Positions 25,026 through 34,859 of a DNA stretch of 64,000 bases are shown here, in pieces. Where the stretch lies: NCBI RefSeq assembly GCF_033449965.1, contig NZ_CP137761.1, positions 4,402,001 to 4,466,000 on the forward strand. The letters are read 5' to 3'. The DNA comes from Bacillus sp. T3. GTDB taxonomy: Bacteria > Bacillota > Bacilli > Bacillales > Cytobacillaceae. Position numbers and translations under genes: made by a program. How positions within the stretch are numbered: the stretch's first letter is position 1; each line of letters starts with the position of its first letter. The notes under the pieces are model-generated. The model saw only the letters and a program-made list of their open reading frames with translations, searched no databases and was not told the DNA's origin.

Positions 25026-25671
25026 TCAGAAAACTAGTAATTTTCTAAAATAACTAGAATAGGACTGACTCACTGGAATACGATCACCATTATTCATTTT
25101 TAAGACAAAGGTGGAATGAGTATCTGGATAGATTTCTTTAATGTGGTTCACGTTTACAATGAATGATCGATGACAACGAATGAAAGATTCCTTTGGCAAA
25201 AAATACTCAAACTCCTGTAATGAGTACTTATGCGTGCCTGAATTCGATTCAGAAAACACATGAGTTTTTCGATCTTTTGCTTCGAGATAGACCACTTCCG
25301 AAAAGGGAATCGGTACCCAACCATCGTTTATTTTAACCGTCACAAAGGATTTTCCGTCATTGAGTGCCAGGGAAAACAGCCGTTACGCACCCTTGGATCT
25401 CACCATCATGAAAAAAAGGCACAGCCATACCATAATAAGGTACACCTAATATGTCTCGATTGATAAATTCAGAGACTTTCTGTCGGGTAGTTAAAGCTTT
25501 ATTGGTGAGAGTTCCTTCTTTTACAGGGTCACCTGGACTAATTTTCAAATCAATTCGTTTACTCGCTCGATAATAGACATATTCTTGGGTGTTTGAAACG
25601 GCAATCGAAGTTTCATCTGAAAATAATTCACCAATTACATCAATAAGTGCAGCTGCCGTTAATCTCTCCAT
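25026..25671 (-). CDS. LytTR-type transcriptional regulator; frameshifted in this assembly
   Basis: ATG 25671 (MERLTAAALIDVIGELF) follows AAAGGTG. The N-terminal part, about 100 residues with SNTQEYVYYRASKRIDLKISPG and GVPYYGMAVPFFHDGEIQGCV, is a PAS-like sensor of unknown ligand. The frame then breaks at 25355-25372 and resumes as ALNDGKSFVTVKINDGW. The C-terminal LytTR DNA-binding domain is clear: VYLEAKDRKTHVF, YFLPKESFIRCHRSFIVNVNHIKEI. About 215 residues. It stands directly upstream of the acetate:CoA-transferase gene on the same strand, so that gene is the likeliest target. Confidence 0.82.
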
Positions 25672-25724
25672 CTGCAACACCTTTCAAATAAATAGTTTAA
25701 TAGTCATCTATAATTTTACACATT

Positions 25725-25731
25725 TTCGACA
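25725..25731 (-). promoter_or_regulatory. Spo0A-box-like site in the LytTR gene promoter
   Basis: TTTTCGACAAAAC contains TTCGACA, the complement of TGTCGAA. It lies about 55 bases upstream of the LytTR start codon, over the expected promoter. Confidence 0.35.
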
Positions 25732-25823
25732 AAACTTTCCATAAAGAGTCACTGCAAATTGACAGTAACTTACTCCTTGACTTAACAAATGGATTTTCAA
25801 TTGTCATAATAGAGGGTGAAAAT

Positions 25824-28011
25824 ATGTTCTTGGGAGGTTGGTTCCTCGTGCACAGACTTGGACTATATATATCACGTTATAAAAAAACAGTCATCCTATT
25901 ATGGGTCGTGATCATTGCCATTTTTGGCCTATACGCCATAAAGCTTCCATCTGTCCTTAGTGGGAATGGCTTTGAGTTTAATGGCGAATACAAGCAAACG
26001 AAACAAATACTTGATGATGATTTCAAGCAACCAAAGTCTGCCATTATTGTTTTATTTGAAAAAGAAAAGAACGTTAATCAGCAAGATTGGGAAAGATTTA
26101 TCAATACTTCACTCGGAATGGCACAAGATGCACCACTGGTTGAGAGTGTCGTTTCACCTTTTTCACAACAAGGTATGATGAAAGGAAATCATGCATACGG
26201 ACTTCTTACTTACGAAAAAGATGCGGAAAGCCTTGGTGCTTCGATTGACCAACTTCACAAAACCCTAAAAGACAAAAATGGCATGAAAGTTTCGATTACA
26301 GGCGAACCAGTTATTGTAAAGGATTTAAATCAAGCAAGCCAAGAAGATTTAGCTAAAGCCGAGATGATTGGCCTACCGATCGCGTTAATTGTGTTAATTC
26401 TTGCATTCGGAAGCCTGGTTGCTGCCAGCATCCCGATCATTGTCGGAGTGTTATCCATAACGACTACCATGGGAATAGTCTATTTCTTTCACTATTCCTT
26501 TGACTTAACAATTTTCATCTTAAATATTGTTCCTATGATTGGACTGGCATTAAGTATTGATTTTGCATTGCTGTTTATCAATCGTTTTAAGGAAGAACTC
26601 AATACATCTACGGTTGAAGAGGCAGTTGCCACTACGGTCGCGACGGCAGGCAGTTCCATTCTCTTTTCTGCTTCATGTGTTTTTATTGGTTTACTTGGTC
26701 TTCTATTCATTGAAATCGATATTTTCCGAAATGTGGCGATTGGCGGAATGACGGTCGTGCTGATTTCAGCGATTTCAGCGATTACCTTCCTGCCAGCTTT
26801 TCTGTCCTTACTTGGCCATCGCATTCATTCTGTTAATATCTTTAGAATCAAAGGTGACGGTCAAGGGGTCTGGAGCAGATTTGCCCATCTCGTCATGAAA
26901 CGCCCAGTTATCATGACCTTGTTCGCTTTGTTGGTTCTAATTACTGCTCTCATTCCAGTAAAAAACATGAATGTTACGGTGCCTGGAATTAATGCCCTTC
27001 CACCTTCATATGAGTCAAGAATGGCTTTTGATACTTACGAAAACATATTTGTAGACCAAAAGAAGAGCAGTAAGAATACCGTGGTTGTCGTTCTCGAATC
27101 AGAGGAGAACATGCTGGATCAAAATAGCCTGAAAAAGGTCCAAAAGGTTCTAACTCAATTAGATAAGGATAAGGATGTAGATGCTATTGATTCTGTCTTC
27201 TCCTTATCTGGAATTACAGATCCGCAGCAATTTGTGATGGCCGTTTCGCAACCAAACAGCAGTTTAGCACCATTGGCTGGACAATATATTTCTGATAATA
27301 AAATGTTAGTTAAGGTTTATTTAAAAGAAGCCCTTTCTACAGGAGAAAAAAGAGATTGGGTGCGTAATTGGCTTGACGAAGAGCTTGAGCTTAAATCCTA
27401 TACTGGTGGGAGCATCAAATTTGAACAAGAAATATTTGATGAAATCCTCAAGCAAATGCCGAAAGGGTTAGCGTTAATTTTTATTTCCACATTCCTGATC
27501 TTGATGGTTGCTTTTAAATCATTATTAATCCCGATTAAAGCCATCTTAATGAATGTTCTCAGCCTAGGTGCTACATTCGGAATTGTCGTTTGGATTTTCC
27601 AAGAAGGACATCTTGGAATCGATCCTGTTAGCATCACCTTAATGCTACCTGTATTCGTCTTTAGTTTAGTATTCGGATTGTCGATGGACTATGAAGTTTT
27701 CTTGATTTCGCGTATTCATGAGATCTATCTTGAAACTGGTGACAATCATACGGCTACCTTAAACGGATTAATTTCAACTAGTAAAATCATTACCTCTGCA
27801 GCTGCCATCATGATTGTGGTCACCGGTGCGTTTGCTTTCACAGGTGTGATTCCAGGTCAAACAGCTCGGTGTTGGGATTGCGCTTGCCATCTTTATCGAT
27901 GCGACAATCATTCGGATGGTGCTCGTCCCATCCTTAATGAAATTACTCGGTGATTGGAACTGGTGGCTATTTGGCTACAAACCAAAATCAACAGCGAAAA
28001 ATAATGAATAA
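25824..28011 (+). CDS. MMPL/RND-family membrane transporter; frameshifted near the 3' end
   Basis: About 729 codons with the MMPL layout: one N-terminal helix, an extracytoplasmic domain, five more helices, then the same again. Motifs include GLALSIDFALLFINRFKEEL near residue 240 and its second-half counterpart VFGLSMDYEVFLISRIHEIY near residue 618. Near 27861 the frame shifts; the other frame continues LGVGIALAIFIDATIIRMVLVPSLMKLLG to TAA 28011. ATG 25824 follows GAGGGTG, but a GTG at 25848 after GGGAGGT gives a more usual N-terminus (HRLGLYISRYKK). It exports lipids or hydrophobic compounds; substrate unknown. Confidence 0.88.
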
Positions 28012-28020
28012 CGAGATCAC

Positions 28021-28072
28021 TTTAACAAAGTAAAGCGCTGGGGGACTGTCCCCAGCGCTTTACTTCGTTAAA
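28021..28072. repeat. GGGGACTGTCCCC-family palindrome, copy 3
   Basis: TTTAACAAAGTAAAGCGCTG and CAGCGCTTTACTTCGTTAAA flank the GGGGACTGTCCC core as a 52-bp palindrome between convergent genes. The right arm supplies the TAA stop of the MFS gene (NNSV-stop at 28068). Confidence 0.92.
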
Positions 28073-29603
28073 CACTATTATTCTTCTCCAGCTTATGTTT
28101 GTTGATGATAATTCGTTCGTTGCCCATTAGAAAGATAAATAGAAAAGCAAGTACAGATGGCACTAACGCCCACATAAAGGTGTGGACAATCGAATCTGAA
28201 AGAGAGCTGATTATTTTATCGAGTATGTCTGCTGGGATTTGATTTCTTACCCCTTCCGATAATATCGAGTTCGCATCTCCCTGCCCATTTCCACCAGCAG
28301 TAGGCATTCCAACCCCCATTCCATTAAAGGCACTTTTTATTTCACGAGAAAAATCATTTTTTTGCAGCATCCCAAATACGGTAATGCCAATTGTCATCCC
28401 TAACGAGCGAATAAAGTTGCTCGTAGATGATGCGGAGCCCCGTTGTGTCATGTCAAAATGATGAATCGCCGACATCCCCAACACAGAAAATGAAAAACCA
28501 ACACCGAAGCCTACTACCATCATATATACGGTCAAAAGTCCTCTACTGGTTTCCGGACTTACCGTGCTTAACAGGATAAACCCTGTAATAAGCACGACAC
28601 AAGATAGAAACATAATGTTTCGATAGCTCATTTTCGTCGCTAAAAAACCACCAACCTGAGCGGTCACGACAGAACCAACCATCATCGGCAGCAGAATCAT
28701 CCCTGAATTGGTCGCACTGCCCCCGTATACCCCTTGGACAAAGATTGGGATATACACGGTCGCAGACATAAAGGCTGCCCCATAAAACATTGCAACCAGG
28801 ACACTTCCGGCAAATAAACGGTTTGTGAACATTTCAAACGAAATAATAGGATCCTGAGCCTTTGTTTCAGCCAATAAAAACAATCCTAAAAAGACAATAA
28901 ACCCGGCAAATAAACCAATAATCATCGTAGAATCCCAATCGTATTTTGAACCGCCAAGCTCAAGTGCGAACATTAAACATATCACTGCTCCAACCAGTAG
29001 CCCTGCTCCCCACCAGTCAATCCGCTGTTTTTGATGAACAGGAGATTCCTTATAAAATATCAAAATAAAGACTAGTGCGATAACCCCAAGCGGTAAATTA
29101 ATATAGAAATTCCATTGCCAGCTTAAGTGATCGGTAATATAGGCACCTAATAACGGCCCGAATATACTCGACATCCCAAAGACTGCTCCAAACAATCCGC
29201 TCATTTTCCCTCTTTTTTCAATTGGAAAAATATCAAAGATAATCGTAAAAGCAATTGGCACTAATGCACCGCCACCAATCCCTTGTAATGCTCGATAAAT
29301 ACTGAGCTCCAGGATACTATCTGCCGTTCCACACAGTGCCGAGCCAGCCATAAAAACAATTAATCCAAACACGAAAAAGCGTTTTCGACCATACATATCC
29401 GATAATTTCCCAAAAATCGGCATCCCAGCCATCTCGGCCACCATATAAGCAGACACAACCCAGACAAAGCTATCAAGCCCACCTAGCTCACCTACAATGG
29501 TCCCCATTGCGGTTACCACAATCGTATTGTCCATTGAGGCCATTAAAATACCAAGCATTAACGCGGCTACAACCCAGCCAATATGACGATCTTCCGTTGT
29601 CAA
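28068..29603 (-). CDS. MFS drug:H+ antiporter, DHA2 (14-helix) family
   Basis: About 511 residues with 14 hydrophobic segments. DHA2 signatures are LMASMDNTIVVTAMGTI in helix 1, GKLSDMYGRKRFFVFG (motif A) near residue 65, YRALQGIGGGALVPIAFTII (motif B) and GLFGAVFGMSSIFGPLLGAYI (motif C). These identify EmrB/QacA-like multidrug exporters; the actual substrate is unknown. The open frame begins at GTG 29612 immediately after AAAGGAG; TTG 29603 (TTEDRHIGWV) eight bases on is better spaced. The stop lies in the palindrome at 28021-28072. It faces the MMPL gene. Confidence 0.9.
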   Translation of the reverse strand: MTTEDRHIGWVVAALMLGILMASMDNTIVVTAMGTIVGELGGLDSFVWVVSAYMVAEMAGMPIFGKLSDMYGRKRFFVFGLIVFMAGSALCGTADSILELSIYRALQGIGGGALVPIAFTIIFDIFPIEKRGKMSGLFGAVFGMSSIFGPLLGAYITDHLSWQWNFYINLPLGVIALVFILIFYKESPVHQKQRIDWWGAGLLVGAVICLMFALELGGSKYDWDSTMIIGLFAGFIVFLGLFLLAETKAQDPIISFEMFTNRLFAGSVLVAMFYGAAFMSATVYIPIFVQGVYGGSATNSGMILLPMMVGSVVTAQVGGFLATKMSYRNIMFLSCVVLITGFILLSTVSPETSRGLLTVYMMVVGFGVGFSFSVLGMSAIHHFDMTQRGSASSTSNFIRSLGMTIGITVFGMLQKNDFSREIKSAFNGMGVGMPTAGGNGQGDANSILSEGVRNQIPADILDKIISSLSDSIVHTFMWALVPSVLAFLFIFLMGNERIIINKHKLEKNNSV

Positions 29604-29651
29604 TCTCCTCACTCCTTTTGCTGAATCACAGCCAGTTTTCGTATGGAACCA

Positions 29652-30361
29652 TCAACCCATTTTTTTATGTTCCTTTACAATAGACTTCTCATCAACTCGA
29701 AATTCATCCTGAAATTCAACCCTTTCAATTTCACAGCCTGAGCCAATGGTGACCCGTTTCCCACGAACAACATTAGCTTTTGTGTTTTCTAAGAAGATCT
29801 CGTCTCCTTCGATAATTCCGGCTTCTAGACTGCCTTCCCCAGCAAAAAGAGAAAATATGGACGATTTCCGTTTGACAATAATTGTTTCACCAACCATTTC
29901 CTCAACTCTACTTGAAGCGAATCTTGGATTAATGTTTATCGTGTCCGCATTTAGCAAACCAGAGATCTCAAAGCTACCCGTTGATAAAAAGTTCTCAAAT
30001 TCTGCATCCCCTTTTACTGTTAAGCTACCCTTAATACTAGCCTCATCGCCGAAAGACGCTTCCCCACCTCGAGCGTCCCAAACAGTTTCAACCTTTTAAT
30101 CACCGCTGTGCCAGCAACAGTGGAATTACCTAAAATTTTGACTTCACCAGCATTTAGGTTACCGTGGACTTCCGTATCTCCGAAAACATCAAATTTTTTT
30201 GCCGTCCCACTCTTTAAAATATTGCTTGAACCGTATACCCTAAATTCATCACATACAAAATCGGAAGTTATCGTCCCATCTCCTTTAATTTTTATTTTAT
30301 TAAAAGAACCTCCACCATAGCTGCCTGAGCCATTTATGACAAGGTTATGATGTTCGCTCAT
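29652..30361 (-). CDS. bacF: BacF (YhbF), bactofilin-like protein; frameshifted in this assembly
   Basis: Start ATG 30361 after GAGGTGG. The repeating beta-helix pattern of bactofilins is visible: HHNLVINGSGSYGGGSFNKIKI, GDTEVHGNLNAGEVKILGNS. After 'FGTLEVG' a missing G in the run at 30062-30065 shifts the frame; it resumes EASFGDEASIKGSLTVKGDA. The C-terminal part AGIIEGDEIFLENTKANVVRG and IGSGCEIERVEF matches BacE next door. About 236 residues. In B. subtilis the BacE/BacF pair (YhbE/YhbF) polymerises and is needed for flagellar hook assembly. It forms an operon with yhbD and bacE. Confidence 0.88.
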
Positions 30362-30382
30362 GTGCACCACCTCATTTCCTAA

Positions 30383-31102
30383 TTAAAGTTTAATATTTTC
30401 ATGTACCAGACCATTCTTTTCGACTCGAAACGCTTCCTTATATTCAACTCGGTCAATTTCACAGTTTTCTCCAATGATTATATGAGTTCCTCTTACTATT
30501 TTTGCTTTCGTATTTTCTAATTCAATCATGTCACCTTCAATTAGTTCGGCTTCAAGCTTAATTGGGAAGACTAACTTTAAAAGGTCTCTGATTATGTTAG
30601 ATTTTTGCTTAACCCGAATTGTACTACCTCCGATTTCTGTTGCCATACAGCCACTTGCCAAAACAATCTCAATTTTCTCTGCTGTCAGTAGTCCACCTAC
30701 TTTGAAATGTCCTTCCGCTTTAAAAGATTCAGCCTCACAATCTCCACCAATTACTATACTCCCTTGGGATTTAATTTCCTCGGCTTTAACGTGACCATTT
30801 ATGAAGCCCCTACCTTTTATATCTAGTTCATGGACTTCAGCATTACCACGAACTAAAGCCCTTCCCTCGATTTCAAACTCGTGGCTTACTACATTCCCGC
30901 TAATCTTTGCATGGCCACTTATTTTTGTCTTTTCACTTTTTATATCACTGTGAACGATACCTGTTCCACTGCATTTAAAATAAGTACAATCAACTGCAGT
31001 ATTTATCGTTCCTTTTCCACTAATCAAGACTTGATTAAATTGGCCGCCATTGGAAGCTCCGACCCCATTGATAATTAAATCTCCATGCTTTTCAGAGTTC
31101 AT
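30383..31102 (-). CDS. bacE: BacE (YhbE), bactofilin-like protein
   Basis: 239 residues from ATG 31102 (MNSEKHGDLIINGVG), well placed after GAAGGAGG; the open frame extends further upstream without a better start. It has regular short hydrophobic/Gly repeats (EIEGRALVRGNAEVHELDIKG, GSIVIGGDCEAESFKAEG) that build the bactofilin right-handed beta helix. The C-terminal AELIEGDMIELENTKAKIVRG and IGENCEIDRVEYKEAFRVE blocks are shared with BacF. Bactofilins form non-nucleotide-dependent filaments; the B. subtilis homologue acts in flagellar hook assembly. It lies 21 bases ahead of bacF. Confidence 0.9.
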   Translation of the reverse strand: MNSEKHGDLIINGVGASNGGQFNQVLISGKGTINTAVDCTYFKCSGTGIVHSDIKSEKTKISGHAKISGNVVSHEFEIEGRALVRGNAEVHELDIKGRGFINGHVKAEEIKSQGSIVIGGDCEAESFKAEGHFKVGGLLTAEKIEIVLASGCMATEIGGSTIRVKQKSNIIRDLLKLVFPIKLEAELIEGDMIELENTKAKIVRGTHIIIGENCEIDRVEYKEAFRVEKNGLVHENIKL

Positions 31103-31259
31103 TCTACTAACCTCCTTCATTACACAAGCTTTGTTTTTAATTCTTCTATACATGTATTTATGGATAATGTGACAACAACCTTCGTTCCACGTTCAAACTG
31201 AACGCTATCTCTATTCGAAGCTATTAAACAAGAGGAAATCCCAAATTTTCGAATTAGGA

Positions 31260-31742
31260 TTACGCTGCTGTCATTTTTTGGACCTGCTCCTCGTAATCAG
31301 TTAAGAACTGGATGAGCATTCTTCCTTCTTCTAAATTGATTTCTCCAGACTGAAGCAGGTGATCCACAATATATAAATGCAGGATTTTTGGAAAAGGGTA
31401 TTCCGATAATGCTCCAGTCTGTTCTTCGTAAAACGTTACCACCATGTCTGAAACAATGTTACGTTTTAATAACAATTCTTTTGCCATTTTAAAATCGGAA
31501 ACAGACGGAGAAAGCATATCAGCTAATTCGTCTAATGATAATTGGTCCTTCATCGTTTGGATTTTTTCGATTCGTTCTAAAATTTTTTCCTTTGGAAAGA
31601 ATGTTTCTTGACCTGTAAAGGTTGATTTACGAATAAACCACTCCTCAGGAATTAAATTTTTTCGCTTCCATCTATACAATTGACCATAGGAAATACTTGT
31701 TAGATCTAATAAATCTTTTTTTGAAATAAGCTCATTACTCAT
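31260..31742 (-). CDS. yhbD: YhbD-like protein (DUF4004), MerR-type DNA-binding N-terminus
   Basis: 160 residues. The N-terminus KDLLDLTSISYGQLYRWKRKNLIP is a MerR-like helix-turn-helix, followed by RKSTFTGQETFFPKEKILERI. The C-terminal half is helical (MAKELLLKRNIVSDMVVTFYE). ATG 31742 follows GGAGCC. In B. subtilis yhbD precedes yhbE-yhbF (bacE-bacF), as here, so it may regulate or assist the bactofilins. The gap to bacE is about 157 bases, so bacEF may also have their own promoter. Confidence 0.85.
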   Translation of the reverse strand: MSNELISKKDLLDLTSISYGQLYRWKRKNLIPEEWFIRKSTFTGQETFFPKEKILERIEKIQTMKDQLSLDELADMLSPSVSDFKMAKELLLKRNIVSDMVVTFYEEQTGALSEYPFPKILHLYIVDHLLQSGEINLEEGRMLIQFLTDYEEQVQKMTAA

Positions 31743-31842
31743 TTGCTTCGGCTCCTTTCGTTGATTTTAATGTAACATAACACTGTTACGTTTGTAAAAG
31801 CCGGAACTTGCTAACGACAGACCCATTAATCTCAATGAACAT

Positions 31843-31884
31843 AAAAAAGCGCCAGGGACCACTTTTATCCCCCAGCGCTTTTAA
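31843..31884 (-). terminator. Terminator of the acyl-CoA thioesterase gene
   Basis: On the minus strand AAAAGCGCTGGGGG and GTCCCTGGCGCTTTTTT form a stem ending in U6. It starts at the base after the repaired thioesterase stop (31885), which supports that frame reading. Confidence 0.8.
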
Positions 31885-32419
31885 TCATTGATTCCTTGAT
31901 TCATATAAAGGCAAAATGCCAAGCTTATTAGCAAATTCTTCACTATGCTTACGGCGTTCTTTCCGTAGCGCAATTCTTTGCTTCGCAGAATTAAAAAGCA
32001 TTTTTTCTTCCTCAGACTCCAGGTACCACTGTTGGAACCCTCATTGGCTTCCCTTCAGAATCTAGCGCAACAAAGGTAAGGAAGGAAGTCGCCGCTAATC
32101 GGCGTTCTCCTGTTTTTAAATTCTCCGCCACTACTTTTACAAACACTTCCATCGAAGACTTCCCGACCGACGTCACATAGGATTCAAGACAAACGGAATC
32201 CTTCGTTGAAATCGGCATCAAAAAATCAACTGAATCTGTAGACGCCGTCACTGTATCGGCCCGGGAATGTCTAGCAGCAGAAATAGAAGCCACATCATCG
32301 ATATAAAACATTAGTTTCCCGCCATACAAGGTATTATGATTATTCGTATCAATTGGAAACACACGACTGGTTTTAATAACAAGTGATTCTTTACAAAACT
32401 TTTGATTAGGCTCGCCCAT
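31885..32419 (-). CDS. Acyl-CoA thioesterase (hotdog fold, YkhA-like); frameshifted in this assembly
   Basis: ATG 32419 (MGEPNQKFCKESLVIKTSRVF) lies seven bases after AAAAGGAGA. Hotdog-family blocks are PIDTNNHNTLYGGKLMFYIDD, SAARHSRADTVTASTDSVDFL and GKSSMEVFVKVVAEN. In the first frame the protein ends early at 32012. A surplus G near 32018-32023 accounts for this; the next frame continues ESEEEKMLFNSAKQRIALRK and EEFANKLG, the normal C-terminus, to TGA 31885. About 178 residues. It hydrolyses medium/long-chain acyl-CoA in the cytoplasm. Monocistronic, with its own terminator. Confidence 0.88.
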
Positions 32420-32585
32420 GTTCATTTCTCCTTTTATTACACATATTGATTTTTATATTGGATACTAATTTGATTTGTAAACACAACTTTATGCACTGTT
32501 CGGTCACTAGTTTGACATGAACCATAATCTCCCAATAAACATATTGTATTATGGCTTCGTATGATTGGAAAGGAGATCTAAGCCT

Positions 32586-32966
32586 ATGTATCCTTACTCA
32601 AATTATCCCCTACCGATATACGGTTACCCTAGTTACTATCACCATTATTCCTACTACCGAAACTATCCCCCTGTTGACACGAAAATATTTTCTAGCTCAG
32701 TCCACAACTTTCGAATCCTGATGCAACAAGGGAGTATCCTACTTGATAAACTCGCCGAGGCATCGTTTGAAACAAAAATGATGACCGCCGCTCAACAAGG
32801 AAAGCAAGCAGAGGTAGAAAAATTAATCCGATCAATTGGTCTAAAAGTTCCAGTTACCACTCATTACACCCCAACAGGGATAAATTTCATCCTATCCACA
32901 CCACCATCATCAGGCAGCATCGGCAGCTGCTGTTCCCTAACAGTCTCAATGAAATGGGGCAACTAA
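32586..32966 (+). CDS. Hypothetical Tyr/Pro-rich small protein
   Basis: 126 residues from ATG 32586, ten bases after AAAGGAG. The N-terminus is remarkable: MYPYSNYPLPIYGYPSYYHH with tyrosines at nearly every third position, followed by YSYYRNYPP. Then comes a helical part (VHNFRILMQQGSILLDKLAEA, AEVEKLIRSIG) and a C-terminal beta-like TGINFILSTPPSSGSIGSCC ending SLTVSMKWGN. Tyr-rich N-termini of this sort occur in Bacillus spore-coat-associated proteins such as YuzC; I cannot assign it with certainty. Confidence 0.65.
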   Translation: MYPYSNYPLPIYGYPSYYHHYSYYRNYPPVDTKIFSSSVHNFRILMQQGSILLDKLAEASFETKMMTAAQQGKQAEVEKLIRSIGLKVPVTTHYTPTGINFILSTPPSSGSIGSCCSLTVSMKWGN

Positions 32967-32987
32967 CAAACTCCACTACCTAAACAT

Positions 32988-33041
32988 TTTAACGCGTTAC
33001 TGCAGTGGGGGACTGTCCCCCATTACAGTGATGCATTAAAG
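32988..33041. repeat. GGGGACTGTCCCC-family palindrome, copy 4
   Basis: TTTTAACGCGTTACTGCAGTG, GGGGACTGTCCCC and CATTACAGTGATGCATTAAAG form an imperfect palindrome with the family core. Its right end supplies the TAA stop of the DUF1836 gene (33036). Confidence 0.9.
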
Positions 33042-33605
33042 TTCGATGAGGTCGTCAATGAGTTTTTCGGCTGCACGTCTGTACATGTTGCTAATGCTGA
33101 CGAGTGAAGCGATAAGCAATACCTTTTCTAGCTTCTCATCCCCATCATGCTCGTTCTGTTTCATTTCATTTTTAACTTCTTCAGCTCGTACAGACAAGTC
33201 CTCTTTAAAGTCGTCGACATTTTGATTATAAAGATCTAGATAGCTAGAATAGAAGGATTCCAAATCCAATTCGTCCTTAACGACCTTTTCATTAATCCCA
33301 TCAAGGGTTACCTTAATATCGTTAATCGATAAGGCCCCTTTTAATTGATAAATTAGACTAATTAAGATCAGATGCTCTTTCGAATATTTCTTATTTTTGA
33401 TTGGGAAAAGCAGCTTACCTTTTGCGTAATTATTAATCATCGTTTTGGTTAAAATCTTTTCTTCATCATTTCGCTTCGTCGGTCCATATTTATTTTCAAA
33501 TAACTGGATCACTTGATCCATATAAAGGTCAATATTCGGAATATCCTCTATTTCGATTTTCTGTCCAAGCCTTAACTTTTCGACCATTTCATTAAGGTTC
33601 CCCAT
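33036..33605 (-). CDS. DUF1836-domain protein
   Basis: 189 residues from ATG 33605 (MGNLNEMVEKLRLGQKIEIED), seven bases after GAGGT. The DUF1836 pattern is present: IPNIDLYMDQVIQLFENKYG, LTKTMINNYAKGKLLFPIKN (MerR-like helix-turn-helix region) and YSKEHLILISLIYQLKGALSI. The rest is acidic helix. The family looks like a ligand- or DNA-binding regulator of unknown target. It is divergent from the hemolysin-III-like gene. The stop lies in the palindrome at 32988-33041. Confidence 0.85.
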   Translation of the reverse strand: MGNLNEMVEKLRLGQKIEIEDIPNIDLYMDQVIQLFENKYGPTKRNDEEKILTKTMINNYAKGKLLFPIKNKKYSKEHLILISLIYQLKGALSINDIKVTLDGINEKVVKDELDLESFYSSYLDLYNQNVDDFKEDLSVRAEEVKNEMKQNEHDGDEKLEKVLLIASLVSISNMYRRAAEKLIDDLIEL

Positions 33606-33746
33606 ATAAGTACCTCGATTTTGTTTATTTACCATTACATTATAGCTCATTTATCCTAGAAATTAAACATTGACTACATCTTATAATAGGTATATCATTT
33701 TAAGTAGTATTAAAAACTACGTGATAAGATGTAAGGGGAAAATAAC

Positions 33747-34394
33747 ATGAACACTTATATTCGGGAGCCAATCAACGGTCTCACACATTTAACAGGGGCT
33801 ATTCTTTCATTTATAGCATTGCTTGCATTAGTCATTAAAGCCGCAATGAAAACTGGATCGCTGCTTACGATAACGGCTGTCGCAATTTTTGGAATTAGTA
33901 TGATCCTTCTTTATGCCGCATCTGCCACTTACCATATGGTAATCGCAAGGGACAAGGTCATCGCATTTTTAAGACGCCTTGACCATTCAATGATCTTTAT
34001 TCTAATCGCAGGGACATACACACCGTTTTGCTTAATCACCTTAAAAGGAGTTGCAGGCTGGGTTATGTTTGCGATTGCAACAGGCATTGCCGTTCTTGGT
34101 GTTATATTTAAAATGGTTTGGTTCCATTGCCCAAGATGGCTATCAACCTCACTGTATCTTATCATGGGTTGGATGATTGTGTTTGTCATTTCACCTCTTG
34201 CAGGCAATATTGAATCTGCCGGGTTGGTGCTATTGGTCCTCGGTGGGGTCATGTACACATTTGGCGGAATTATTTATGCAACAAAGCCCAAGTTCTTGGA
34301 ATTAAAATATATGGGCTTTCATGAAATTTTCCACATTTTTATTATGCTAGGAACCCTCGCCCACTTTCTGTCTATCTATTTATTTGTACTTTAA
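33747..34394 (+). CDS. Hemolysin III/YqfA family membrane protein (PAQR-like)
   Basis: 215 residues with seven membrane segments. Family signatures are REPINGLTHLTGAILSFIALL at the start with the conserved His, LLYAASATYHM, RRLDHSMIFILIAGTYTPFCL near residue 90, and the C-terminal GFHEIFHIFIMLGTLAHFLSI with His residues for a metal site. It belongs to the CREST/PAQR superfamily; the name hemolysin is historical and haemolysis should not be inferred. ATG 33747 follows AAGGGGAAA. A clear terminator follows. Confidence 0.9.
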   Translation: MNTYIREPINGLTHLTGAILSFIALLALVIKAAMKTGSLLTITAVAIFGISMILLYAASATYHMVIARDKVIAFLRRLDHSMIFILIAGTYTPFCLITLKGVAGWVMFAIATGIAVLGVIFKMVWFHCPRWLSTSLYLIMGWMIVFVISPLAGNIESAGLVLLVLGGVMYTFGGIIYATKPKFLELKYMGFHEIFHIFIMLGTLAHFLSIYLFVL

Positions 34395-34409
34395 TAATAT
34401 ACAATATAG

Positions 34410-34448
34410 AAAAGGCCAATTGCATCAACTAACGCAATTGGCTTTTTT
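34410..34448 (+). terminator. Terminator after the hemolysin-III-like gene
   Basis: AAAAGGCCAATTGC and GCAATTGGCTTTTTT form a 10-12 bp stem with T6, starting 16 bases after the stop codon. Confidence 0.85.
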
Positions 34449-34510
34449 GGTATTTATTTTATTTCCTTGCTAAAAATCGGACGATGACTCCAAATACTTA
34501 ATCCTCATCC

Positions 34511-34731
34511 TTAATATCTATATCCTCCAGGAATCGGTTCATTCATGATTTCTTCAACTAGCTTTTTATACTTCTCCATTTGCTTTAAATGGGTATTGAA
34601 TTGCTCTTTGTAAATTAAATATTGCTCCCCATCAAAAATAGTTCCAGGATTTTCCGTTGTTGGATCAAGCTTTTAACCGCCTCTTCCGGCATATTCAAAT
34701 ATTCGGCTGTTTCTTTTACCGTTAGGTACAT
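34511..34731 (-). CDS. Small excisionase-family DNA-binding protein; frameshifted in this assembly
   Basis: A short gene hidden by a one-base deletion. From ATG 34731 it reads MYLTVKETAEYLNMPEEAVKS then LIQQ, the winged-helix N-terminus of excisionase-like (MerR/HTH_17) proteins. At about 34650-34665 the frame shifts and continues ENPGTIFDGEQYLIYKEQF, EKYKKLVEEIMNEPIP, ending GGYRY at TAA 34511. About 73 residues in all. Stand-alone proteins of this size are common in Bacillus chromosomes and need not signal a phage; no integrase or att site is seen nearby. Confidence 0.65.
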
Positions 34732-34859
34732 GAATTCGATCCTTTCCTTTTCACACATCTCCCAAAAATACAAACCGTGAGCGAACATGTCACATCCTAT
34801 CCGCTCGCATGTCAGCGTGCTAATTCAGTTTTTATCACTAACGCTAAGACACGCCCTGC

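Noticed and set aside
33747..34394. A haemolysin virulence factor
   Set aside because: The hemolysin III name is historical; the protein is a PAQR/YqfA-type membrane protein common in harmless bacteria.
34511..34731. Excisionase-like gene as a sign of a prophage or integrative element
   Set aside because: No integrase, att repeats, tRNA target or phage genes nearby; small proteins of this type are ordinary chromosomal genes in Bacillus.
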